Assembly (NCBI GenBank): GCA_037388885.1
Contig: JARRJS010000068.1
Coordinates: 1-31,559, forward strand
Source of the DNA: JARRJS01 sp037388885
GTDB taxonomy: Bacteria; Gemmatimonadota; Gemmatimonadetes; Longimicrobiales; RSA9
Direction: 5' to 3'
Length of the DNA stretch: 31,559 bases
A model generated the notes under the pieces. That model worked only from the letters and a program-made list of their open reading frames with translations, did not search any database and was not told the DNA's origin. The number at the start of each line of letters is the position of its first letter. Position 1 is the first letter of the stretch. Positions 8,872 through 16,391 of this stretch are shown piece by piece. The translations under genes and the position numbers were made by a program.

Positions 8872-9356
8872 GGCGCCGGTGCTGAAGGTAGCGGGGCGCC
8901 GGCGCTGCGCACCGGCTGCAGGTAGCAGGACCGGGTGGCCCCCTCGGCTTCGTTTGCGGGGGGACTGCTGGCTTCGTCGTGGTCGGGGTGGTGACCGGTG
9001 GGCGGATGCGGCGTGGACCACGCGTGTGCCTCCGGCCCGGCCCCGCGGTTACGCGGACGTGGCCGGCCCGCGGACCTTGCGGGCCACATGGACCTGGTGC
9101 GCCGCCGGGGGCGCGCCCCCCAACGACGAACCCCGCCCACCACGACGAACGGCGCCCGCCACGACCAACGGCGCCCACCACGACGAACGGCGCCCACCAC
9201 GACGAACGCCGCCCCCGCCGGGAACGAACGCCGCGGAGGCAGCAGTCCCTCCGCGAACCAGGATGAGCCGGCCACTCCGACCTGCAAGCCCGCGCGCAGC
9301 GCGGGCGCCCTGCAAGTAGTCGCCGCGCAGCCGCGACTACGCCCTGCCACCTGATG
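8872..9356. repeat. Intergenic element E2 (complete, 485 bp, with expanded centre)
   Basis: The left arm holds a hairpin (8898-8916, loop TGC), GCTGCAGGTAGCAGG and the core GCGGGGGGACTGCTG (8956-8970), then TTCGTCGTGGTC. The right arm holds the complementary core GGCAGCAGTCCCTCCGCG (9238-9255), the hairpin GCCCGCGCGCAGCGCGGGC (9288-9306), and a second, unrelated-sequence hairpin GTAGTCGC...GCGACTAC (9316-9340) before CCACCTGA. The centre contains five tandem 19-bp units (9123-9217). The whole gap 8870-9487 between the MATE gene and the receptor gene holds this element plus a possible -10 box, TATCGT, at 9429-9434. Confidence 0.8.
9123..9217 (+). repeat. Five tandem 19-bp units in the centre of E2
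   Basis: Units start at 9123, 9142, 9161, 9180 and 9199, with consensus ACGACGAACGGCGCCCACC. The first part of the unit matches the inner edge of the E-element arms (CACGACGAA, complement TTCGTCGTG), so the array looks like a local expansion of arm sequence. Confidence 0.85.
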
Positions 9357-9487
9357 CAGTCGCGATGGCGCCCCTTATCGGACGTCCATCGATAACCAAT
9401 AGCAGATGCACAACGGCCACCCACGTGCTATCGTACCGCAATCGCGGCGCTGACGCCGTTTGCATGGACAGAACCAGAGGTCCGGCG

Positions 9488-11605
9488 ATGTACACGTTTC
9501 TCCTTTGCTGCTGCCTCTTGAATCCGGTGGTTGCCCGACCGTTTCAGGCCGACACGCCGGTGACACCGGCCGGCGAGGCCGCAGCCTACCGATCCGAACA
9601 ACAGCCCCAACAGCCTCCGCAGGACACGCTGCGATTCTATAACCTGATGCGCATCGTGGTGACGGTGTCGCGCACGAGCATCCCGCTGCGGGAGAACCCG
9701 GCGGCGACGAGCGTGGTGAGCCGCCAGGACATGCGGGAGATGCCGCGCGCGGTGGCGGTGGATGAGGCGGTGCGCATGGTGCCGGGCGTGAAAGTGGACA
9801 ACCAGGCGGACGGCGAGCGGGTGCACATGTCGATCCGTGGACAGGGCATCCTGTCGGAGCACGGCCTGCGAGGCATCAAGGTACTCCAGGACGGCATCCC
9901 GCTGAACGACCCGACGGGCTTCGCGCCGGACCTGTACGACGTGGACTGGTCGAACGTGGATCGCATCGAGGTGCTGCGTGGGCCGGGCGCGTCACTGTAC
10001 GGCGGCGGCTCGACGGCGGGCGTGCTGAACATCATCACGATGCCCGCGGGCACGGGTCCGTCCATGGTGGTGGACGGGCGGACGGGGTCCAACGGGTTCT
10101 GGAAGACGAACGCCCGCAGCTCGGGCAAGGTGGGCGATGTCGGCTACCAGGTGTCGCTGAGCCGCACCATGGGCGACGGCTACCGGGTCCATACGAAGTT
10201 CGCGGGCACGAACCTGTACGCGAAGGCGGACGTGCACGCGTCGGACCGGCTGGAGATCAAGCCCATCGTGGCCTGGACGGGCTTCTTCAACGACAACGCC
10301 GAAGGCCTGAACCTGACGTGGTTGGCCCAGGATCGTCGTCAGGCCAACCCCGACGCCATAACGTTCAACGAGTACCAGCGCACGCAACGCTTCACCGGCG
10401 GCTTCACGGGCCGGTACGCCATGGGCGACGCGACGAACCTGGATTTCAACGCGTACCTGCACAGCACGCGCTACAAGGAGCCGGTGCCGTCGTCGGTGCA
10501 GCATCGCTCGCTGGTGGCGCCGGGTGCGACGCTGCAGCTGACGCATCAGGTAGCGACGGGCGCCGTCACGCACACGCTCAGCGGCGGCACGGACGTCCAG
10601 TGGCAGACCATCGACGAGTACCGCCACCCGAACCTGGGCATGGCCGTCGAGGGGCCCGAGCTGCTGTCGGATGAGACCATCCAGCAGAGCGGGCTGGGCG
10701 TCTTCCTGCTGGACCGGATGGACTTCGGCCGCGGCTGGGGCGGCATGGTGAACGTCCGCTACGACCGCATCACCAACAAACTCACGGACCACCTGCTGGC
10801 GGGCGGCGTGGACCTGTCGGGCGACGCCAACTTCGACCACGCCACCGCGCGCGTCGGCGTGTCCTACAGCCCGACGGCCGCGTTCAGCATCTACGCCAAC
10901 TGGGGCCAGGGCTTCCTGCCGCCGGCCACCGAGGAGCTGGACAGCAACCCGGCGGCCCAGGGCGGCTTCAACACCTCTCTGAGCCCGGCAACGTCGCACG
11001 GCGAGGAGATCGGCTCGCGCGGCATGCTGGGCAACCGGTTTTATTACGACGTCGCCCTGTTCCACCTCGAAACCCGCGGCGACTTCGACCGCTACCGCGT
11101 CGCCACGCGCCCTCTCGAGACCTTCTACCGCAACGGCGGCAACAGCCGGCGCTTCGGCGCGGAGCTGTACGCCAACTGGAACCCGGTGGACCCCGTGCGC
11201 CTCGAGGCTGCCTACACCTGGTCCCATTTCGTTTATCGCCCGTCCGTCAGCTCCTACGGCGACATCACGGGCAACTGGCTGCCCAACAGCCCCGAGCACC
11301 AGCTCATGACCGAGCTGACCGTCGACCTGGCGCATGGCCTCACTGTCGGCACCGGCACCGACGGCTACAGCCGCTGGTATGTCGACGCCAGCAACGCCAC
11401 CTCCGTCAACGGCTACATTCTCTGGAACGCCGAAGCTTCGTGGCGGGTGCCTATCGCCGGCCTGGACTGCCAGCTGTCCGTCCAGGGCCGCAACCTGACG
11501 GGCACCAAGTATATCGCGTTCACCGAGCCCGACCCCGACGGCAACTCCTACCAGCCGGGGCCCGAGCGCGAGATCTTCACAGGCCTCCGCATCATGCTGC
11601 CCTGA
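9488..11605 (+). CDS. TonB-dependent outer-membrane receptor
   Basis: A 705-residue TonB-dependent receptor. A hydrophobic leader (MYTFLLCCCLLNPVVARPFQA) serves as signal peptide. The plug domain begins near the VTVSRTSIPLRENPAATSVV segment, which resembles a TonB box followed by the plug start. It includes AVDEAVRMVPGV, SIRGQG and IEVLRGPGASLYGGGSTAGV, with the LRGPGASLYG motif that defines the plug. The remaining ~500 residues alternate short beta strands with loops and end in an outer-membrane terminal strand, PGPEREIFTGLRIMLP. The start at 9488 has AGAGG seven bases upstream; an in-frame ATG at 9464 would add eight residues with two arginines, a more usual signal-peptide start, so it remains an alternative. 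The sequence recalls ferrichrome/vitamin-type siderophore receptors, but the ligand cannot be assigned. There is no STN domain and no linked sigma factor. Confidence 0.85.
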   Translation: MYTFLLCCCLLNPVVARPFQADTPVTPAGEAAAYRSEQQPQQPPQDTLRFYNLMRIVVTVSRTSIPLRENPAATSVVSRQDMREMPRAVAVDEAVRMVPGVKVDNQADGERVHMSIRGQGILSEHGLRGIKVLQDGIPLNDPTGFAPDLYDVDWSNVDRIEVLRGPGASLYGGGSTAGVLNIITMPAGTGPSMVVDGRTGSNGFWKTNARSSGKVGDVGYQVSLSRTMGDGYRVHTKFAGTNLYAKADVHASDRLEIKPIVAWTGFFNDNAEGLNLTWLAQDRRQANPDAITFNEYQRTQRFTGGFTGRYAMGDATNLDFNAYLHSTRYKEPVPSSVQHRSLVAPGATLQLTHQVATGAVTHTLSGGTDVQWQTIDEYRHPNLGMAVEGPELLSDETIQQSGLGVFLLDRMDFGRGWGGMVNVRYDRITNKLTDHLLAGGVDLSGDANFDHATARVGVSYSPTAAFSIYANWGQGFLPPATEELDSNPAAQGGFNTSLSPATSHGEEIGSRGMLGNRFYYDVALFHLETRGDFDRYRVATRPLETFYRNGGNSRRFGAELYANWNPVDPVRLEAAYTWSHFVYRPSVSSYGDITGNWLPNSPEHQLMTELTVDLAHGLTVGTGTDGYSRWYVDASNATSVNGYILWNAEASWRVPIAGLDCQLSVQGRNLTGTKYIAFTEPDPDGNSYQPGPEREIFTGLRIMLP

Positions 11606-11614
11606 CGTCAGCGC

Positions 11615-11646
11615 GCCGCCGCGGCCGTTCCGGCCGCGGCGGCTTT
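11615..11646 (+). terminator. Terminator hairpin after the TonB receptor gene
   Basis: A perfect 13-bp stem (GCCGCCGCGGCCG, 11615-11627, with its complement at 11631-11643) closes on a TTC loop and is followed by TTT. It lies nine bases after the TGA stop. The U tract is short, so termination may be partial or factor-aided. Confidence 0.7.
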
Positions 11647-11675
11647 GGATCGCCTCACCGTTTATTGCGCTCGAG

Positions 11676-12005
11676 GGCGCTCGCGGCTGCAAGTAGCAGG
11701 GCGCCAGTGCTTCGCACCGGCTGCAGGTAGCAGGCCGGGCTTGCCGGCTCGTCCTGGTTCGCGGGGGGACTGCTGCCTGCGTCGTGGTCCGGTGCCGGGC
11801 CGACTGCCGGGCGGCGAAGCCGCCCACCGCGGGGAGACCCGCGTATCCGCCGGCCACTTCGCTTACCCCGAAGACCCCCGCAAAGCCAGCAGTCCCCCCG
11901 CGAAGGAAGCTGAGCGAGCTACTCCGACCTGCTACCTGCGGCCGGTGCGAAGCACCCGGCCGCCTCCAAGCCCGCGCGTAGCGCGGGCGCCCTGCCACCT
12001 GCCGT
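11676..12005. repeat. Intergenic element E3 (complete, 330 bp, doubled right hairpin)
   Basis: Lies between the converging TonB receptor and CGNR regulator genes. The left arm has GCTGCAAGTAGCAGGGCGCC, the hairpin at 11703-11721 (stem around GTGC TTC GCAC) and the core GCGGGGGGACTGCTGCC (11761-11777), then TGCGTCGTGGTCC. The right arm has the core GCCAGCAGTCCCCCCGCG (11885-11902), a hairpin 11940-11961 whose GGTGC stem matches the left-arm hairpin, and then a second hairpin GCCCGCGCGTAGCGCGGGC (11970-11988) followed by GCCCTGCCACCTG. The rest of the gap 11606-12017 holds only the terminator hairpin at 11615. Confidence 0.85.
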
Positions 12006-12017
12006 CGCGGGTGCCCG

Positions 12018-12599
12018 CTACGCGCCGTGCTTCTGCCGGAACCGACGCGCCTTCGCGCGATTGCCGCAGTCCGACATGTCGCACCACCGGCGGCTGCGGT
12101 TCCGGCTGCCGTCCACGAACAGCCAGCCGCAGTCGTCGGCGTCGCACAGCTTCAGCCGGTCCCGCTCCGGCGACGTCAGCAGCTCGCCCGCCGACCAGAC
12201 GACCGGCCACAACGGCCGGTCCAGCGCGTCGTCGTCCGACCAGCTCCACGTCACCCTCTCGCCCGCCGCCGCCAGCACCCGCCGCGAACCCGCGTCCGCC
12301 AGCGCCGCGTTCAACGACGCCAGGTCCGACGACGACGGTGCAGTACCCGACGCCGTCGTCGTCAGAACCCGGTACAGCAGGGCACGTAGCGCGTGGGCAC
12401 GACGCAACGCCGCCGACGCAGCGCTCGGAGACGACCCGGCCCGCTTCCGCAGCCGCGACGCAGCATCCGGATCCACCAGCGAGCGCGCCGCCGCCCACGC
12501 TACCAGCGTCTCGTAGTCCGGTAGCTTCTCTTCCGGATCGTCCCGCGCTTCCCACCCGCGCGTCCTCGTCAACTCGATGCACGCCCACTCGGTCCGCAT
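12018..12599 (-). CDS. CGNR zinc-finger/ABATE-domain regulator
   Basis: A 193-residue protein. The N-terminal half fits the ABATE domain (ACIELTRTRG, then EEKLPDYETLVAWA), a putative stress-linked sensor domain. The C-terminal half is the CGNR zinc finger: LKLCDADDCGWLFVDGSRNR then WCDMSDCGNRAKARRFRQKH. Four cysteines (152, 157, 173, 178) form the metal site, with the name-giving CGNR at 178-181 leading into a basic DNA-binding helix. The family is thought to act as transcriptional regulators in the cytoplasm. The start at 12599 was chosen because the ATG follows GGGAGGATGGAGGC; the open frame continues upstream to 12764, but that extension crosses the promoter dyad. The gene is divergent from the ABM-like monooxygenase, and the dyad at 12693-12770 between them is the natural candidate for its operator. 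Confidence 0.85.
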   Translation of the reverse strand: MRTEWACIELTRTRGWEARDDPEEKLPDYETLVAWAAARSLVDPDAASRLRKRAGSSPSAASAALRRAHALRALLYRVLTTTASGTAPSSSDLASLNAALADAGSRRVLAAAGERVTWSWSDDDALDRPLWPVVWSAGELLTSPERDRLKLCDADDCGWLFVDGSRNRSRRWCDMSDCGNRAKARRFRQKHGA

Positions 12600-12692
12600 G
12601 CCTCCATCCTCCCGGGCTCGCTCGCGCAGCCGCCAGCCGGCCGTCACGCTCACCGCTCCACGTTTCCCGCTCCACACTCCCCACCGACAACA

Positions 12693-12770
12693 TAACCAGT
12701 AAAAATCCATTGACAAGTTACGCCCTCCGGTATATCGTTGTTTAACTTGTAAAATGATTTTCACTGGTTA
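12693..12770. promoter_or_regulatory. 28-bp-arm dyad over the divergent CGNR/ABM promoter
   Basis: The left arm 12693-12720 and right arm 12743-12770 are inverted copies matching at 24 of 28 positions, with a 22-bp spacer. Each arm has an outer TAACCAGT-A/G-AAAATC block and an inner ACAAGTTA block. On the plus strand TTGACA (12710-12715) and TATCGT (12733-12738) are 17 bp apart and form a good promoter for the monooxygenase gene. The equivalent place in the right arm, read on the minus strand, gives TTTACA. The region is strikingly AT-rich for this genome. Binding by the CGNR protein is inferred from position only. Confidence 0.65.
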
Positions 12771-12786
12771 CTCACTGGAGGGGCAC

Positions 12787-13203
12787 ATGCTGGTGCGGAC
12801 ATGGCGTGGGGCGGTGCGCGCGGAGGACGCAGACACGTATGTCGACTATGTGCGGCGGACCGGGATTCAAGCGTTCCGGGACACGCCGGGCAACCTGGGC
12901 TCCATGATGCTGCTGCGGCCGAGGAAAGACGGCCACCTGGAGCTCCAGGTAGTGAGCTTCTGGGAGTCGATGGATTCGGTTCGGGCGTTCGCGGGCGCGC
13001 GACCGGACCGAGCCGTGTTCTTCCCCGAGGACGATCGGTTCCTGGTGGACCGGGACGAGGACGTAAGGCACTTCGAGGCGGTGGATGCGCGCTGGCCGGC
13101 GAGTTCGAGTTCGAATTCGACTCCAGGGGCGGACGCCCCCGACATCTCGGACGCCCGGGCCCCGTTGTGGCGCTGGTGGGAGCGGCTGGTGCGGATGGCG
13201 TGA
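12787..13203 (+). CDS. ABM-like (dimeric alpha/beta barrel) monooxygenase-family protein
   Basis: A 138-residue protein. Residues 1-102 have the length and pattern of antibiotic-biosynthesis-monooxygenase-like dimeric barrels: MLVRTWRGAVRAEDADTYVD, then GNLGSMMLLRPRKDGHLELQ, then VSFWESMDSVRAFAG, and a final strand VRHFEAV. Such proteins oxidise quinol-like compounds, degrade heme, or act only as stress-response folds, so no substrate is named. The start at 12787 follows GGAGGGG; the ATG at 12754 lies inside the promoter dyad and would add 11 residues. The last 36 residues (PASSSSNSTPGADAP and on) are not part of the fold. They are partly encoded by a GAGTTC/GAATTC hexamer repeat at 13101-13124, which appears to have extended the gene. 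Expression is probably tied to the divergent CGNR regulator. Confidence 0.7.
   Translation: MLVRTWRGAVRAEDADTYVDYVRRTGIQAFRDTPGNLGSMMLLRPRKDGHLELQVVSFWESMDSVRAFAGARPDRAVFFPEDDRFLVDRDEDVRHFEAVDARWPASSSSNSTPGADAPDISDARAPLWRWWERLVRMA
13101..13124 (+). repeat. Hexamer repeat F1 (GAGTTC/GAATTC) inside the ABM-like gene
   Basis: GAGTTCGAGTTCGAATTCGA and the following CTCC lie within the last third of the coding sequence and encode SSSSNS in frame. The same hexamer family occurs at 16350, 19586, 28303 and 28522. Confidence 0.75.
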
Positions 13204-13320
13204 GTGCGTGCCTCGTGGACCACGACGAAGCCGGCAGTCCCCCCGCGGCCCACGAGGAGCTGGCAACGCAGACCTGCCACCTGCAAGCCCGCGCGCAGCG
13301 CGGGCGCCCTGCTACCTGAC
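13203..13320. repeat. Intergenic element E4 (right arm only)
   Basis: Only a right arm is present between the converging ABM-like and ADOP genes. It reads GTGGACCACGACGAAG, the core GCCGGCAGTCCCCCCGCG (13230-13247), ACCTGCCACCTGCAA, the hairpin GCCCGCGCGCAGCGCGGGC (13287-13305) and GCCCTGCTACCTGA. The final 17 bases are the exact complement of the left end of E8 more than 11 kb away. Confidence 0.8.
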
Positions 13321-13339
13321 GGAAGCAAGCGCTCCGCCG

Positions 13340-15973
13340 CTATTCGGCCTTGAGCGCTTCCACCGGATCGACCCGCCCGGCCCGCCGTGCCGGCAGCCAC
13401 GATGCCAGCAGCCCGGCGGCCGCCAGGATCGCGGCGACGGCGGCGAACGTGACGGCATCGGTGGGCGCGATGTCGAACAGGAGGGCACGCATGGCGCGCG
13501 TCGCCAGCAAAGCAGCCGCGATGCCGATGGCCAGGCCTGCGCCCATGAGGGTGGCGCCCCGGAGCAGCACGAGTCCCACCACGTCGCCCGTCCTGGCGCC
13601 GAGGGCGATGCGCACGCCGATCTCCTGGGTCCGCCGTCGCGTCATCTGGGCGGTGACGCCGTAGACGCCGACCACGGCGAGGGTGAGGGCGATCCCGGCG
13701 AACAGCAACAGCAGTGTCATCAGGAAGCGGGGTCGGGCCAGGGCGGTAGTGTGCACGTCGGCCATGGTGCGCACACTGAGCAGCGGTAACAGGGGATCCA
13801 TGTCCTTGACGACCCGGCGGATGGCGGGCGTCAGCGCTGCCGGGTCGGCCGGCGTCCGCGCCACCAGCATCATGCCGTTGCGTGGGTGCTGGGGGAACGG
13901 CTGGAAGATCTCGATCTGTGTGGGTTGGGCGACGCCGTTCTGATGGTCGTTGCCCACGACGCCCACGATGGTACGCCACACGGACGTGGAGTCCGGCTCC
14001 TTGTCGAACGTGATGCGTTGACCCAACGGGTCCTGGCCCCGGAAGTACTGCTGCGCCAGTGCCTCGTTGACCACGATGACCGGGGCGGCGCCGGCCCGGT
14101 CCGTCGCAGTGAATGTCCGCCCACGCAGCAACGGCACGCCCATCGTCCGGAAATAGCCGGGCGTGACTTCCCGGTGCGCCACCTCGGTGCCGTAGGCGTC
14201 GCGCGGGCGGCCTTCCACGGAGAAGTCGCTCGTCCACCAGCCGTGGGATCGGTCCAGCGGCACCACGCTGATCGCCGCCGCGCTCGTTACACCCGGCAGC
14301 GCGCGGACCCGCCGGACCAGCTCATCGTAGAAGACGTCGAGCTTGTCGCCGGTGTCGTAGCGCGCATCCGGCAGGTCCAGCCATACGGCCAGCACACCAT
14401 TCGGCCGGAACCCCACATCCACCCGTTGGAGCTGCCAGAAGCTGCGCACCAGCAACCCTGCGCCCACCACCAGCAGCAGCGCCAACGCCACCTCGCCCAC
14501 CACCAGCCCGCTCGCCGTGCGCCGCGCGCCGCGGCCCGGCGCTCCCGTCCGGCCACCTTCCCGCAGCGCCGTGCCTGGCACCATGCGGCCCGTCCAGAAC
14601 GCGGGCGCCACGCCGAACAACAGCCCGCTCGCCACCGTGATCGCCACGACGTACCCCACGACGGTCGGGTCCAGAGCGAAGTGTGACACGCGTAGCAGAC
14701 CCTCCGGCTGGAGTCGTTCCAGTACCCGCGTGCCCGCCCAGCCGACCGCCAGCCCGGCCGCGCCGCCGAAGGTCGAAAGCAGCAGGCTCTCCGTCAGCAG
14801 TTGCCGCACCAGCCGCGGCCGGCCGGCGCCCAGCGCGCCGCGCACCGCCAGCTCACGACGCCGGCCGGACGCGCGTACCAGCAGAAGGTTGCCCACGTTG
14901 GCGCACGCGATGAGCAGCAGCAGTCCCACGGCCGCCAGCAGCACCAGAAGCGGCGTGCGCGTGTCGCCCACCAGGAACCGGTGCAGCGGCGTCATGTTCG
15001 CGCCCATGACCCGGTTTGTCTCCGGGTACTCCTTCTGGAGCTGCTTCACCACCGCCTGCAGCTCGGCGTTGGCCGCCGCCGGCGTCACACCCGGCCGCAG
15101 CCGCGCGATGGCCCGCAGCCAGTGCGCACGACGGAACCACGTCTGCGTCCGGTTCGCCGGGTCCCAGCGCGTCGGCACCCAGCCGTCCATACCCTGGAAC
15201 GGGTAGGACAGGCCCGCCGGCATCACGCCTACCACCCGGTAGCCGCGCCCGTCCAGCGTGAGCATCCGTCCGACGACGCCGGGATCCCCGCCGAACCGGT
15301 TCTGCCACGCCGCATGGCTCAGCACGACGACCCGGGCCGCCTGGTCCCACGTCTCCTCCGGCCGCAGCGCCCGGCCTGCAACCGGATCCACGCCCAGCAC
15401 GTTGAAAAAGTTGCCCGTCACACCCGCGAACGTGAGCACCTGCGGCGAGCCGTCGCCCGTCAGCGTCGCCCGGGCCGGGAACGTTTCGTACGCGCCGACG
15501 TCCTGGAACGCCTTCACGCGTTCCTTCCAGTCCAGCATGTTGGCCGGCGCCACGATGTTGTCGACCCAGCCCTTCTCCGGGTTCGACTCCGTCAGCATGT
15601 ACAGACGGCCCGAGTCCCGGAACGGCAGCGGCCGCAGGATCACCGCGTTCACCGCCGAGAAGATCGCCGTGTTCGCCCCGATCCCCAGCGCCAGCACCAG
15701 CACTGCCATCACCGTGAACGACGGGTTGCGCCGCAGCATCCGCAGCCCGAAGCGCACGTCGCTCCAGAACCCGCCCATACCGCTCTTCGCCCCGCCGCCC
15801 TCCGGCACCGGCTCGGCCTGGTGGCTCCGGCGCAGGTCCGACAGTAGCCGCGACAGCTCCCGCCCGTCTTCCAGCTCCTCCAGCGCCGTCGCCCGCGCCT
15901 CGTCGTCCGCCGCGCCCCGCGCCCGCAGCTCCGCGTACCGGTCCGCCAGGTGGTCCGCCAGCTCGTCCACCAC
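13340..15973 (-). CDS. ADOP/MacB-like ABC permease, 5'-truncated
   Basis: An 877-residue permease of the ADOP type, the partner-less MacB-like proteins common in Acidobacteriota and Gemmatimonadota. Order: a short soluble N-terminus (HLADRYAELRARG), a first membrane helix (FTVMAVLVLALGIGANTAIF), a MacB periplasmic core domain (about 80-280), a triple-helix FtsX block (LLVLLAAVGLLLLIACANVG, about 310-470), a second periplasmic region and a C-terminal FtsX block ending DPVEALKAE. It probably moves lipids, peptides or envelope components, but the ATPase partner is not in the window. The frame continues upstream of the GTG at 15973 to 16018 with normal N-terminal residues (PRLADAGLSPADEASV), then meets a TAG at the inner edge of a 91-bp inverted duplication. 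The native start and about a dozen residues therefore appear to be lost; expression is doubtful. Confidence 0.8.
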   Translation of the reverse strand: MVDELADHLADRYAELRARGAADDEARATALEELEDGRELSRLLSDLRRSHQAEPVPEGGGAKSGMGGFWSDVRFGLRMLRRNPSFTVMAVLVLALGIGANTAIFSAVNAVILRPLPFRDSGRLYMLTESNPEKGWVDNIVAPANMLDWKERVKAFQDVGAYETFPARATLTGDGSPQVLTFAGVTGNFFNVLGVDPVAGRALRPEETWDQAARVVVLSHAAWQNRFGGDPGVVGRMLTLDGRGYRVVGVMPAGLSYPFQGMDGWVPTRWDPANRTQTWFRRAHWLRAIARLRPGVTPAAANAELQAVVKQLQKEYPETNRVMGANMTPLHRFLVGDTRTPLLVLLAAVGLLLLIACANVGNLLLVRASGRRRELAVRGALGAGRPRLVRQLLTESLLLSTFGGAAGLAVGWAGTRVLERLQPEGLLRVSHFALDPTVVGYVVAITVASGLLFGVAPAFWTGRMVPGTALREGGRTGAPGRGARRTASGLVVGEVALALLLVVGAGLLVRSFWQLQRVDVGFRPNGVLAVWLDLPDARYDTGDKLDVFYDELVRRVRALPGVTSAAAISVVPLDRSHGWWTSDFSVEGRPRDAYGTEVAHREVTPGYFRTMGVPLLRGRTFTATDRAGAAPVIVVNEALAQQYFRGQDPLGQRITFDKEPDSTSVWRTIVGVVGNDHQNGVAQPTQIEIFQPFPQHPRNGMMLVARTPADPAALTPAIRRVVKDMDPLLPLLSVRTMADVHTTALARPRFLMTLLLLFAGIALTLAVVGVYGVTAQMTRRRTQEIGVRIALGARTGDVVGLVLLRGATLMGAGLAIGIAAALLATRAMRALLFDIAPTDAVTFAAVAAILAAAGLLASWLPARRAGRVDPVEALKAE

Positions 15974-16102
15974 CGACGCCTCGTCCGCCGGCGACAGGCC
16001 CGCGTCCGCCAGTCGCGGCTACTGTCGGACCTGCGCCGGAGCCACCAGGCCGAGCCGGTGCCGGAGGGCGGCGGGGCGAAGAGCGGTATGGGCGGGTTCT
16101 GG
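15764..16102. repeat. Perfect 91-bp inverted duplication across the PadR/ADOP junction
   Basis: Bases 15764-15854, inside the ADOP gene, are repeated in inverted orientation and without a mismatch at 16012-16102. The spacer is 157 bp. The copy at 16012-16102 replaces the end of the padR gene and the start of the ADOP gene. The inner boundary coincides with GTCGCGG, a short stretch that may have served as microhomology. Confidence 0.95.
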
Positions 16103-16279
16103 CCCTCGCTTCTCCAGCCGGTACAGCAGCGGATACAGCGACGCCGCGTGGATCCGCACCACGCCCCCCGACCTCGCCTCGATCTGCTTGCTCAGCTCGT
16201 ACCCGTGCCGTGGCCCGTGCTCCAGCAGGGCCAGGATCAAGAGCGGCGTCGTCCCCTTTTTCAGCTCGCGGTTGAGCAT
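16019..16279 (-). pseudogene. PadR-family regulator, C-terminal half replaced
   Basis: The first 59 codons are a normal PadR winged-helix start: MLNRELKKGTTPLLILALLE, HGYELSKQIE and SLYPLLYRLEKRG, where the recognition helix and wing begin. From codon 60 the frame runs into the inverted copy of ADOP sequence (PEPAHTALRPAALRHR) and stops at TAG 16019-16021. The rest of the wing and the dimerisation helix, about 50 residues in an ordinary 110-residue PadR, are missing. A functional repressor dimer is therefore unlikely. The ADOP frame starts directly after this TAG in the same phase, so the two genes originally lay side by side as a PadR/ADOP pair. The upstream palindromes at 16291-16331 may be its old operator. 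No clear Shine-Dalgarno sequence precedes the ATG. Confidence 0.8.
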
Positions 16280-16290
16280 GGTGGCGTCTC

Positions 16291-16331
16291 CATATGTTGG
16301 GATCCCACATATATGTGGTTGCCACATGTGG
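16291..16331. promoter_or_regulatory. Palindrome cluster upstream of the truncated padR (possible PadR operator)
   Basis: Three dyads are packed here: CATATG (16291-16296), the perfect 14-mer CCACATATATGTGG (16305-16318) and CCACATGTGG (16322-16331). ATATGT and ACATAT (16292-16312) flank a GGGATCCC centre, which resembles the ATGT-N-ACAT form of known PadR operators. Confidence 0.5.
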
Positions 16332-16349
16332 ACGTCAACCCTCGCTTCT

Positions 16350-16370
16350 GAGTTCGAGTTCGAATACGAC
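16350..16370 (+). repeat. Hexamer repeat F2
   Basis: GAGTTCGAGTTCGAATACGA and one further base form a short copy of the GAGTTC/GAATTC family. It lies in the divergent promoter region of the two padR genes. Confidence 0.6.
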
Positions 16371-16391
16371 GGTCGTCGAGCGTCGGTCACC

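Noticed and set aside
7309..8925. A 538-codon plus-strand open frame overlapping the MATE gene in another phase.
   Set aside because: The product is Arg/His/Pro-rich without hydrophobic helices, whereas the 7382-8869 frame gives a classic MATE membrane protein.
9288..9340. Integron attC recombination sites.
   Set aside because: There is no integrase, no conserved R-box pair (GTTRRRY) and no cassette arrangement; the stems lack the extrahelical bases expected of attC.
9992..11998. A 668-codon minus-strand open frame across the TonB receptor gene and element E3.
   Set aside because: It is antisense to a receptor with clear plug-domain motifs, and its first part is only repeat-arm translation.
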